Below are positions 1-7,871 of a DNA stretch of 64,000 bases, one piece after another (the first letter of the stretch is position 1; each line of letters begins with the position of its first letter). A model generated the notes under the pieces. It had not been told where the DNA came from. It saw nothing but the letters and a program-made list of their open reading frames with translations, and searched no databases. The stretch is from Mycobacteroides chelonae CCUG 47445 (GTDB lineage: Bacteria > Actinomycetota > Actinomycetes > Mycobacteriales > Mycobacteriaceae). Both the position numbers and the translations under genes were made by a program. The stretch lies in NCBI RefSeq assembly GCF_001632805.1, contig NZ_CP007220.1:4960001-5024000 (forward strand). The letters run 5' to 3'.

Positions 1-2
1 GC

Positions 3-488
3 CGCGACCCCATGGCGATGCGCCCCTTCCTCGGGTACCACGTCGGCGACTACTTCCAGCACTGGCTCAATATCGGCAACCGCAGCGACCCAGACCTGCT
101 GCCGAAGATCTTCTACGTCAACTGGTTCCGCCGCAGCGCCGACGGCAAGTTCCTGTGGCCCGGATTCGGAGACAACGCCCGCGTCCTCAAATGGGCGCTC
201 GAGCGCCTCGACGCTGCCGCTGACGCGGTCGCAACCCCAATCGGCTACCTACCCACCAGTGATGCACTCGATCGCACCGGCCTGGACATCAGCGACCAGG
301 ACCTCGAAGCCGCACTGGCGGTCAACATCGACGAATGGATCACCGAGACCGAATCCATCGACTACTGGTATGCCAGCATCGGCGGCAACCGGCTACCCGA
401 TGACCTGCGGATCGAGCTGGGTGCCCTGCGGACGAGACTGGCCCAAGCCCGACAGGGATGCGCCGGCTCGGTCACCGAATCACCGTGA
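3..488 (+). CDS. pckG: Phosphoenolpyruvate carboxykinase (GTP), C-terminal part
   Basis: The gene is cut by the left edge; the frame is open from base 3 and gives about 161 residues ending at TGA 486-488. The segment beginning RDPMAMRPFLGYHVGDY matches the conserved C-terminal part of GTP-dependent PEP carboxykinases, followed by HWLNIG and KIFYVNWFRR. The full enzyme is about 600 residues, so roughly the last quarter is present. It is a cytosolic gluconeogenic enzyme that interconverts oxaloacetate plus GTP with phosphoenolpyruvate, CO2 and GDP. The P-loop and metal-binding residues lie outside the window, so activity cannot be judged. Confidence 0.9.
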   Translation, partial: RDPMAMRPFLGYHVGDYFQHWLNIGNRSDPDLLPKIFYVNWFRRSADGKFLWPGFGDNARVLKWALERLDAAADAVATPIGYLPTSDALDRTGLDISDQDLEAALAVNIDEWITETESIDYWYASIGGNRLPDDLRIELGALRTRLAQARQGCAGSVTESP

Positions 489-504
489 CCACCAACCTAA
501 ATAA

Positions 505-528
505 GGGCCTCGCGCCGCGGCGGGGCCC
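505..528. terminator. GC-rich hairpin after pckG
   Basis: GGGCC (505-509) pairs with GGCCC (524-528) around the self-complementary CGCCGCGGCG. There is no T-run, which is usual for mycobacterial terminators. It lies between the pckG stop and the SulP start, so it may end pckG transcription. Confidence 0.45.
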
Positions 529-546
529 GATCGATCACAGGATCCG

Positions 547-2205
547 GTGATGGGTGCCGCCGGTATCGGCGCGGTGGCTCGGCTGCTGCCACAGCGCAAC
601 GATTATGCGGGTCTGCGCGGTTCGTGGCGCCGCGACATCCTGGCCGGGATCACCGTCGGGGTCGTGGCGCTGCCGCTGGCCTTGGCATTCGGCATCAGCT
701 CGGGTGCCGGGGCCGCCGCCGGCCTGATCACCGCGGTGATCGCCGGGATGGTCGCCGCAGTATTCGGTGGCTCGCACGTGCAGGTGTCCGGACCCACCGG
801 AGCCATGGCCGTGGTGTTGGCGCCGATCGTGGCGCACTATGGCTCCAGCAGTTTGGCATTGGTCACCGTACTGGCCGGAGTCATCGTGGTCGCCGCCGGC
901 GCTACCGGTGTGGGGCGTGCAGTCACCTTCATTCCATGGCCAGTCATCGAGGGCTTCACCCTGGGAATCGCGGCCATCATCTTCCTACAGCAGGTCCCCG
1001 CCGCCCTCGGCCAACCGGCGCCCCAGGGCCATCCACCGCTTGCCGCCGCGATAGACGTTCTCGCACATGCCCGCTGGAGCGTCGCCGCGCCGCCGTTGTT
1101 GGTGGTCGCAGTGGTGGCGGTGTTGATGGTCGGGCTGCCGCGGCTGCACCGCGCGATTCCCGAATCCTTGACTGCGATAGTGGCCGCGACTGTGCTGGTG
1201 ACCGCCACAGGGTTATCGGTGGCGGTCACCGGCGAGCTGCCCTCGCATCTGTCCGCGCCGCTGCTGCCGCACGCTGATCTGGCGGCCCTGCAGGCCCTTT
1301 TGGGTGCTGCGGTAGCGATCGCCGCCTTGGCCGCGATCGAGTCGCTGCTGTCGGCGCGGGTCGCGGCCACCATGTCACCCACCGGCCCCTACGACCCGAA
1401 CCGCGAACTGGTCGGGCAGGGCCTGGCCTCGATCGCCTCCGGGGTGTTCGGCGGGATGCCGGCCACCGGTGCGATCGCCCGCACCGCCGTCAACGTCCGC
1501 TCCGGTGCCCGCACCCGCGTTGCAGCGATCACGCACTCGGTGCTGCTGCTCGCGGTGGTGTACCTGGTCAGCGGGCCAGTGGCCGAAATACCTTTGGCTG
1601 CGCTCTCGGCGGTTCTGATGGTCACCTCCTTTCGGATGATCTCAGCGCGTACCGCGGTCACGATCCTGCGCTCAACCCGCTCAGATGCCCTCACCTTTGT
1701 TCTCACCGCCGTCGTCACGATCTGTTTCGATCTGATCGAGGCCGTGGAAATCGGCATCGTAGTGGCAGCCTTCTTCGCCCTGCGCGTCGTGGCCAGAAGG
1801 AGCAGCGTCACCCGCGAAGAACTACCCGGCCCACCTCTACCTGGCGACGAGAACATCGCACTGCTACGCTTGGACGGATCCATGTTCTTTGGTGCAGCCG
1901 AACGCATCTCGAACACCATCACCGATGCCGATCACCCCAACGTCAAGGTCGTGATCATCCGCATGTCCCAGCTCGGCATGCTCGATGCCACCGGCGCACA
2001 CACCCTGGCACAGATCGCCGAAGAACTCGAATACCGCGGCATCACCGTCATCATCAAAGGTGTACAGCCCGAACATCTTAAGCTTCTCACCAACGTCGGC
2101 GTCATCGAATCCCTACGCCACGAAAACCACCTCGTCGACACCCTCGAAGACGCCATCACGCACGCCCGCACCCACGCCGGCGGCACCCACCCCACAAACA
2201 CCTGA
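547..2205 (+). CDS. SulP-family anion transporter with C-terminal STAS domain
   Basis: The 552-residue protein has an N-terminal cytoplasmic stretch, then from about residue 30 a long run of hydrophobic helices including the SulP-like segment GSHVQVSGPTGAMAVVLAP. A STAS domain occupies about residues 435-550 (LLRLDGSMFFGAAERI, then VVIIRMSQLGMLDATGAHTL). SulP proteins carry sulfate, bicarbonate or other anions across the inner membrane; the substrate cannot be read from the sequence. GTG at 547 and ATG at 550 are both possible starts and give almost the same product. A microprotein gene follows after 14 bases. Confidence 0.88.
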   Translation: MMGAAGIGAVARLLPQRNDYAGLRGSWRRDILAGITVGVVALPLALAFGISSGAGAAAGLITAVIAGMVAAVFGGSHVQVSGPTGAMAVVLAPIVAHYGSSSLALVTVLAGVIVVAAGATGVGRAVTFIPWPVIEGFTLGIAAIIFLQQVPAALGQPAPQGHPPLAAAIDVLAHARWSVAAPPLLVVAVVAVLMVGLPRLHRAIPESLTAIVAATVLVTATGLSVAVTGELPSHLSAPLLPHADLAALQALLGAAVAIAALAAIESLLSARVAATMSPTGPYDPNRELVGQGLASIASGVFGGMPATGAIARTAVNVRSGARTRVAAITHSVLLLAVVYLVSGPVAEIPLAALSAVLMVTSFRMISARTAVTILRSTRSDALTFVLTAVVTICFDLIEAVEIGIVVAAFFALRVVARRSSVTREELPGPPLPGDENIALLRLDGSMFFGAAERISNTITDADHPNVKVVIIRMSQLGMLDATGAHTLAQIAEELEYRGITVIIKGVQPEHLKLLTNVGVIESLRHENHLVDTLEDAITHARTHAGGTHPTNT

Positions 2206-2219
2206 CAGGAAAGCCTCAC

Positions 2220-2300
2220 ATGCATTCGTGGATATCCATCGCCGTACTTATTGCGCTCATGAGCGCAACCGTATTCACAGTCTGGAAATTGCAGCGCTAA
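2220..2300 (+). CDS. Single-helix membrane microprotein behind SulP
   Basis: This 26-residue reading frame starts 14 bases after the SulP stop. AGGAAAG (2207-2213) sits six bases before the ATG. The product starts MHSWISIAVLIALMSATVF, then TVWKLQR: one hydrophobic helix of about 17-18 residues with a short polar N-terminus and a basic C-terminus, which predicts the C-terminus inside. Size, helix, ribosome site and coupling to a transporter recall small transporter subunits such as KdpF. No homologue is recognised, so function is inferred from position alone. Confidence 0.55.
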   Translation: MHSWISIAVLIALMSATVFTVWKLQR

Positions 2301-2779
2301 ACACGCAAACCTCGTATAAGACTGCCCGACAACGCCTTGAAGGCGGAAGGGCCGTACCGGTGAGCTACGCCCATGACTCGGCGCACGCCAAGATCCTCAT
2401 GGAGGGCCTTGGGGTGGGGCATGTCTACTCGCAGTGCACTGGCACATCCAAGAAACCAACAGGCAGACCTACCTACCGAGGATCCGGGCGACCACACTGG
2501 ACAAATCCGCTCACTTACCCGTAACGGCCTGTTCAAGCTAGGCGTTATAGCACCGCACACACCGATTCGTACCTGCCGACGGTCCCGGCACTGCGTAGTC
2601 CAATCGCCGAATCCCATTCAAGCGAATACAGTCCTGCCGGACTGCCGTCAGCAAGAAACACCCAAGTGCTACGGCACCTTCCGTATAACCGGAGACCGTT
2701 CCCCCATCGGTATTCTCACCGGGTGGATCCGCACCGAAGGCACTCGACCCGGTAGCCATCAGCACTGCACGTGATATGA
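2301..2779. other. No intact gene recognised
   Basis: Open frames here are short and have no convincing ribosome site or recognisable product. One plus-strand frame near 2650-2770 (ending around RTEGTRPGSHQHC) may be an eroded upstream part of the secreted-protein fragment that follows in another frame. Confidence 0.4.
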
Positions 2780-2917
2780 CTGTCCGGCCCTGAAATGACG
2801 ATGAAAACCACCCTCGCTACGGGCACCGTCGACGAAGGGCCGGCGACGGTGCAGATCAAGCCCAGCGACTACGCATTCGAAACCCCCGGCTGCCAGCCCT
2901 GGCAGAAAGTCGGATAG
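2780..2917 (+). pseudogene. C-terminal fragment of a secreted mycobacterial protein
   Basis: A short frame opens after a stop at 2777-2779 and ends at TAG 2915-2917; its first ATG is at 2795. It reads SGPEMTMKTTLATG, then ATVQIKPSDYAFET, then PGCQPWQKVG. The pattern of a beta-strand-rich tail with a lone Cys followed by PWxKV resembles the C-termini of small secreted mycobacterial proteins. There is no signal peptide and no ribosome site, and upstream similarity seems to lie in another frame. It is called a truncated, frameshifted remnant by pattern only. Confidence 0.4.
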
Positions 2918-2990
2918 CAACACGCTGCAGACCGTCGTCCGTGCTTGGAAAGTACGGCAGGGCAACTACTTTCCGCTCCATTGGCTCGAC

Positions 2991-4037
2991 TTAGAGACGC
3001 AGGGGGTGGAGCATTAGTTGGTCAAGTTCGGTGCCGAGGTCTGAGATGTCGATGTCGTTTTCGAAGAGCACCGCTACCTGACCGACTGCTAGATGCGGTG
3101 AGGTACAGAAAGCGGTGTCGCCCCCGTTGGTGGTCAGCCACAACATGTCGGTGGAGGCGATGACCTCGGGGCGGTCCCAGTCCGGGATACCAGTGGGCCA
3201 GCCCGCCCAGGCCGCGAAAGTGGACATGTACGAGGGTTGGGCCAGGCCAAACGATTCCCCATCGAGGATGGTGAACCCGGGATGCACATCACGAAGGAAC
3301 CCGCGCGCCGGCGTCGGCAAAGTCTGCCACAACGGCGGCGTCGGCCCGGTGAAGGTTCGTGGGTCCCAGCCAACCCAAACCACCACCTCACCGTCGGCGG
3401 CCTCAACGAAGTAGAGCAGCGCCGGGCCTTCATCACGCCAATAACACACCCGCACATCACGCAGGCGGCTGTGCAGTGCGGCAGCGAACCCCGGAATCAT
3501 CTCCAGAAAATCGGGATTCCACCGCGCCAATGCCAGCTGCACACGCTGCGCTGGATCGGCTGATGCCGCGATAGCTCCCAGAGGCCCCGCCATATCGACG
3601 ACCGGTGAATCCAGCACCGCGACAGGGCCGTACCCGACGCCGAGGAGTTCGTCGAGCTTGGCCAAGTTTGACGCTGGTGACGGCGCCCCAAACTCCAGTT
3701 CGTCAAGTAACCGGTCATCACCCGCCGCGGCGGCGGCGATGATGTGGCGCAACTCGGAGCGCACCCTGTCCTCCATCTGCACCTGCTCAATCTGATACTC
3801 GCGACTGACCCCCCGCAGTGTTGCCGCGCTGCGGCCACGCTGCATCCAATACACAGGCCGAGACACCCACTGAAGATTCATCGGCGTGAACGCCACACGC
3901 CGGTTCTGCTCCATCATCAAATCTGCAAACCCGGGCATCATCACGATCTCGGCCAACGAAATGATCCGCGCAGCCACCACAGCCGCCTCAAACTTGCCTC
4001 GACCAATCGTCGCGGGAATCACGGGCTCATCACGCAT
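2991..4037 (-). CDS. Hypothetical protein with SUKH/SMI1-KNR4-like C-terminal half
   Basis: The product has 348 residues from ATG 4037, with GGAGA about nine bases upstream; a TTG at 4052 would add five residues. The N-terminal half is Ala/Arg-rich and not recognised. The C-terminal half (about 195-348) has features of SUKH-type immunity domains: PTPARGFLRDVHPGFTILDG fits the segment around the conserved aromatic/Val-His-Gly-Phe core, and a later strand (STDMLWLTTNGGDTAF) is followed by an acidic tail. SUKH proteins often neutralise polymorphic toxins, but no toxin gene is next to it. It overlaps the end of the upstream minus-strand gene by eight bases. The domain assignment is inference by eye. 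Confidence 0.6.
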   Translation of the reverse strand: MRDEPVIPATIGRGKFEAAVVAARIISLAEIVMMPGFADLMMEQNRRVAFTPMNLQWVSRPVYWMQRGRSAATLRGVSREYQIEQVQMEDRVRSELRHIIAAAAAGDDRLLDELEFGAPSPASNLAKLDELLGVGYGPVAVLDSPVVDMAGPLGAIAASADPAQRVQLALARWNPDFLEMIPGFAAALHSRLRDVRVCYWRDEGPALLYFVEAADGEVVVWVGWDPRTFTGPTPPLWQTLPTPARGFLRDVHPGFTILDGESFGLAQPSYMSTFAAWAGWPTGIPDWDRPEVIASTDMLWLTTNGGDTAFCTSPHLAVGQVAVLFENDIDISDLGTELDQLMLHPLRL

Positions 4038-4560
4038 CCAGACATTCTCCAATCTCGATGGCGTTTCCTGGTCTGCGCTCGCTCTCGCACAGTGCGATAC
4101 CGAGAGAGCCGCTAGCGATCTTCGGCCGGGTCTTGCAAGCGCCTGAGTTCACTACGCAGCGTTTCTCCAACTGAATTCCGGGGACAACGGCGCCGCGGCT
4201 TGCGAGGACTTCCCGCACCGTCTTCAGCAGAGATAGCTCGGACTCGATGTCAGCTGCGGTGCGGTGGCCGATCTGTACGCACCCCTCGTACGCGCAGCAT
4301 TTATCACACTCATGCACCGCGAACCTCTCCCAACCCCGAGCAACCCACAACGCAAACTGATCCGGATCCGGGTGAGCCTGCCCGTGCACACAAATACGGT
4401 CCAAAACACCGTTAGATCGCCACCGCAGCGGCCACTCACGCATGTGATGTTCACTAGGGCTATGAATCACACAACACATCCCAATGCAATCATCGCGCGG
4501 ATGCCCGGCAGCAAACCCACTCACAGCGCCATGATGCATCCACCAGATAGGGCGCAGCAA
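4030..4560 (-). CDS. Hypothetical Cys/His-rich protein, possibly phage-derived family
   Basis: The product has 176 residues if translation begins at TTG 4560; internal ATGs are possible. The N-terminal part (RPIWWMHHGAVSGFAAGHP, then DDCIGMCCVIHSPSEHHM) and the motif VHECDKCCAYEGC resemble a family I recall from mycobacteriophages and mycobacterial genomes, where the second motif usually reads HGCDGCC. Clustered Cys and His suggest metal binding. The C-terminal half is not recognised. It overlaps the next minus-strand gene by eight bases, which suggests co-translation. The phage link is from memory and is the only hint that this stretch was acquired. Confidence 0.55.
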   Translation of the reverse strand: MLRPIWWMHHGAVSGFAAGHPRDDCIGMCCVIHSPSEHHMREWPLRWRSNGVLDRICVHGQAHPDPDQFALWVARGWERFAVHECDKCCAYEGCVQIGHRTAADIESELSLLKTVREVLASRGAVVPGIQLEKRCVVNSGACKTRPKIASGSLGIALCESERRPGNAIEIGECLDA

Positions 4561-4993
4561 GTGTGATCACACACGTAATCGAAACAAGCCACTACACGCG
4601 TCGTGCGCCAACGTCTTGTGGATATCGCGTTACGCGATTCGCGTCTGCAGCGGCCGACCACTCCGACGATCCGACATCGACTGCATCGCCGATGTCTATT
4701 AAGCCAAGGGGTCCGGCTTGGACGATCGCGTCCAGCGCCGCAGTGGTTCCAAATTCCGGACGGCCCCACCCCTTCCCCCATCATCGCCACCCACTGCCGG
4801 CGTAGTGGCCAAACTTGCCGTTCACACCAACGGACAAGGTGCTGAATCGAACCCTCATGGAATGCTCGCTGGATCGCCTAGTCGATGCCTACAACATGTA
4901 ACTCGGAAAGTGAACGATGACTGCGTTTGATGAACTGATCGCCCGGTTGCACACGACTCCGATGTGTGGGGGCACTTCTCGAGGGGAGAACCA
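4561..4993. other. Divergent intergenic region, no clear gene
   Basis: This lies between two divergent unknown genes. A short plus-strand frame from ATG 4917 starts MTAFDELIARLHTTPM and then runs into the start of the next gene in a different frame; it could be the true N-terminus of that gene if a base is missing or extra. No other supported feature is seen. Confidence 0.35.
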
Positions 4994-6433
4994 ATGCCCT
5001 CCGTTGTATCGGCGGATGATGATCCAGCTGCTTGTGGGGACGTGCGGATGAGAGTCGTCGATGTGCCGTTGCCGGGCCCGTTGTCGTTGTGGGCACGAGT
5101 TGCGGCTATGAAAGCCGTCTATCTACTGTGGGATGAGGACCCGGCAGACCCATTCAGCGATGAGTCAGGCCCGGGTGTTCTCACTGGCGGCAGGATGATG
5201 TTCGATCCCCAGGACGGAGACTGGTTCGAACTCGTCCGATACGCCAACGATCGCGCGCTGATGCTCGGAGCCTCGCGGTTTGATGAATTCGTCATCAGCG
5301 ATCTGCCGTACTGTCTGGACCTGCTGGCGCACGCGCCAGCGTGGGCACCGATCGCCGAGCTATCACCGAGGGTCCTCGCGCACGATGTGACAATCTTTCA
5401 TTGGGAGGAGCGTGGACACCACCACCGCTCACCAACGGTGACGGATACGCAATGGAATGGGCTGTTCGAAGGATTCACCAGCGCCGAGAACTTCGTTAAT
5501 GCGTTGTGGGAGTATGGCAACCAGTTAAACGCTGCAGATTGCGAGTCCACCCAAGCGCCGTGGAACGAAGCCGAATCTGACGAATCTGGGCCTGAACATG
5601 TTGATGAGCATTGGATAAACCTGGACTGGAACACGGTCGAGCCAGCCCCGCAGTACGGTGATGAGTACGAGCCCTTGGGGGAGTTGTTCGAGCAGGCCGA
5701 GGTCTACGAGGTCACGGTTGAGGTGCTTGAGCGTGTTGCCGCGATCAAAGGGCGCTCCGACACCACTGTGGCCGCGCGCTGGCTCGCGGCCTGCGGGGTG
5801 TTGTGTGGCTCTGTCACCCCGCACGAGCCCGAGCCAGAACCGTTTAGTGGCGTAAGAAAACGCAGAAGACTCACCGAAAAACAGCACGGCGCACAAGTTC
5901 TCGATTGGCTATTGGCTTCACCGGAGATACCGCGCACACCGGCACCGATATCGCCAACCCTCGACAAGGTCATCGATGCAGTGAAGGCCGCTTACCCTGG
6001 GCGAAACAACTTTATTTTCAAAGCGAGAATGACCGAAAGAAGCATGTCGCTGTCCGACGACTCAGCAGAGGATTTTCTGCCTGACTTATCCCCTGCCGAC
6101 GCCAACGATTCCTGGCAGGACGGCCCGCCGCAGCACGTAATGGCACAGGCTGACATCTTCACAGTCCTACGCCAGTTATGGGAGCAAGAGCGCCACCCCG
6201 AACACGGTACTTGGATGTTCTTCAAGATGACGATGGCTGACGGTCATATAGACATCGAGCGCGTGTACGACCACTGGCCGCCATGGTTCTCTGTAGAAGA
6301 ACTAACGGCAGTCAGCCAGCGACACGAACTCATCCGTGAATTCGCCTCGCGCACAACGCAATGGCGCCCCAGCTGGTACGACCAAGTCCAAGACGACTAC
6401 GCACTAGAAACAACGAACACGACTGAGGCCTGA
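4994..6433 (+). CDS. Hypothetical protein, possible immunity-type C-terminal domain
   Basis: From ATG 4994, preceded by the purine-rich GAGGGGAGAA (4981-4990), the product has 479 residues; a GTG at 4964 would add ten. It is acidic and rich in Trp, Asp and Glu, with no signal peptide or membrane helix. The middle carries a basic patch (GVRKRRRLTEKQHG). The C-terminal 120 residues (HGTWMFFKMTMADGHIDIER, then VYDHWPPWF) have the look of actinobacterial immunity proteins, where a Trp/Asp-rich strand pair follows an aromatic core. No function is assigned. A possible frame break at the 5' end is described with the preceding intergenic region. Confidence 0.6.
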   Translation: MPSVVSADDDPAACGDVRMRVVDVPLPGPLSLWARVAAMKAVYLLWDEDPADPFSDESGPGVLTGGRMMFDPQDGDWFELVRYANDRALMLGASRFDEFVISDLPYCLDLLAHAPAWAPIAELSPRVLAHDVTIFHWEERGHHHRSPTVTDTQWNGLFEGFTSAENFVNALWEYGNQLNAADCESTQAPWNEAESDESGPEHVDEHWINLDWNTVEPAPQYGDEYEPLGELFEQAEVYEVTVEVLERVAAIKGRSDTTVAARWLAACGVLCGSVTPHEPEPEPFSGVRKRRRLTEKQHGAQVLDWLLASPEIPRTPAPISPTLDKVIDAVKAAYPGRNNFIFKARMTERSMSLSDDSAEDFLPDLSPADANDSWQDGPPQHVMAQADIFTVLRQLWEQERHPEHGTWMFFKMTMADGHIDIERVYDHWPPWFSVEELTAVSQRHELIREFASRTTQWRPSWYDQVQDDYALETTNTTEA

Positions 6434-6732
6434 CAAGAGGTCTGCGATGTCGCGAGCTAGACAGTCTCACCCGATCGGCGGACACGGCAAGGTCGACCTG
6501 CCCGAGCGCCGACCCGCGGCTTGGAAGGCATGTGTGCGGGTGCACGACGTCACGAGTGAGCGCAGCGAGGTCAGGCGCGTCAGCCCCGACAAGCTCCACT
6601 CGAAAGGACCCACTGTTGCTATTTGCCCCATCATGCTGTCGATGAAATGGGCACCCGGACAGCGCCTGCAGGAATCCAATCCTCGTTCTCGTCCGAGTGT
6701 CCGGCGAGTGCGCGCTGTAATAGTCGCCCGGA
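6434..6732. other. No gene recognised
   Basis: Open frames cross this interval on both strands, but none has a ribosome site, domain or plausible composition. Their products are rich in Arg, Ser and Pro, as expected of GC-rich non-coding frames. Confidence 0.4.
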
Positions 6733-6924
6733 TCAGCTTCCGTAGGCCTCGAAGACCGCACGGAGGCGCGCGAGCGCTTGTTCCTTCTCTCCAGTTTTTC
6801 CGTACCAGCCGTTCGCGATTTGGTCGTCGACAAAGGATTCTGGTGTGAATTCGCGCCCGAGTAAGAATTCAGTGGCTACGGTCAGCACGTTGTGTTTCGG
6901 CCTGTTCCTGGTCACAGTAGTCAC
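6733..6924 (-). CDS. Small hypothetical protein, immunity-like
   Basis: The 63-residue product contains TEFLLGREFTPESFVDDQIA followed by a Lys/Glu/Ala-rich helix and ends RLRAVFEAYGS. The composition is protein-like and not what a random GC-rich frame gives. The helix-turn-helix layout with a GREFTPESF motif recalls colicin-type immunity proteins, which start with a helix ending in GEI(S/T)xEEF. Its 5' end overlaps the opposite-strand membrane-protein gene by 80 bases; a start at the internal GTG 6888 would reduce this. It may be the surviving end of a longer gene. Confidence 0.4.
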   Translation of the reverse strand: MTTVTRNRPKHNVLTVATEFLLGREFTPESFVDDQIANGWYGKTGEKEQALARLRAVFEAYGS

Positions 6925-7480
6925 CCACCAGTGGGTTCAGCACCGCCCAATCCAACTGTCCTGGATGCTGTTTGTGCTACTTCTTGCGCATGTTCTCTAC
7001 GCGGCTATTTTCGGCGTACTGATCGGTTACTGGAAGGTCTGGCAATACTCTGCCTACAGCAGCGAGAAGATGCGCTGGCAACTCGACATCAAACCGTTTG
7101 CGTTCGAAATTGCTCACTTGCTGTTGGTGGCAATTGTTTTGGTGCTTGGGTGGCTCTACGGAGAGTGGGTCCAAGCTCTGTCGCTCACAGCCTTACTGAC
7201 CCCTGCTCCCGTCACTGTCTGGGCGGTGCTAGTCCTAGCCAAGCGAAACCCTCACTGGGACTGGGCGCGAAACACCGCAGAGCCTCTGTGGGCTCTCGTC
7301 GGATTGTCACTCCGTAGCAGCCGTGAGCACCTGGAACGTGAGCGTGATCGCCTCCACAGCGAAGAGGCTGCATATGCTGGCGACGGCCTTAGGACCCGTG
7401 CATGCTCGTGCGCCCGCAACCAGGGGCTTGGATCCACACCGATGGCGTCCGATGATGCAGGGAAACGAGAGAATTCGTGA
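6845..7480 (+). CDS. Hypothetical membrane protein, about four helices
   Basis: The product has up to 211 residues from GTG 6845; an internal GTG at 6872 is an alternative. Four hydrophobic segments are visible: about residues 13-28 (LCFGLFLVTVV), 39-62 (WMLFVLLLAHVLYAAIFGVL), 87-105 (LLLVAIVLVLGWLYG) and 112-130. The charged tail from about 150 is cytoplasmic-like, with a short Arg/Glu helix. It overlaps the opposing small gene by 80 bases, so at least one of the two starts is probably downstream. No family is recognised. It stands alone on this strand before the dnaB region. Confidence 0.5.
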   Translation: MNSRPSKNSVATVSTLCFGLFLVTVVTHQWVQHRPIQLSWMLFVLLLAHVLYAAIFGVLIGYWKVWQYSAYSSEKMRWQLDIKPFAFEIAHLLLVAIVLVLGWLYGEWVQALSLTALLTPAPVTVWAVLVLAKRNPHWDWARNTAEPLWALVGLSLRSSREHLERERDRLHSEEAAYAGDGLRTRACSCARNQGLGSTPMASDDAGKRENS

Positions 7481-7871
7481 GGGCAAGGACGGGAGTTGGC
7501 GTGTACCCCGTCATAGATATAGGCCCTTCCTGCTGTCTGGCTCTTCGCCCAACAGCCGGGCTGAACCGATCGATCTATAGGGCTCGAGCTGGAAGCCGAT
7601 ATTTTCCTGTAGCACGAACGCTGCGACATCCAACGTTGAAATTGGCGACTGAATCCGTAACTTTCGCAACGCATTCCACGGCGGCGGACCGGCACTCAAC
7701 CGCTGCCAGATGCTCGCATGCCGAGGAAGCTGGCGTGCGCCCGACAAGGCCACGCGCACTCCGCTCGGAGGGGCACACCACCCGTTAATGCCGCTGCTGC
7801 CATCCACGCAGCTTGTTAAACAAGCCGGTTCTGCTCGCTAATCTTCGCTGCATCTCGACAAACCGATGTAG
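7481..7871. other. No gene recognised
   Basis: This is the interval between the membrane-protein gene and the convergent dnaB stop. Frames are open by chance on both strands, but none shows a start with a ribosome site or a recognisable product, and no strong terminator hairpin was found after dnaB. Confidence 0.4.
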
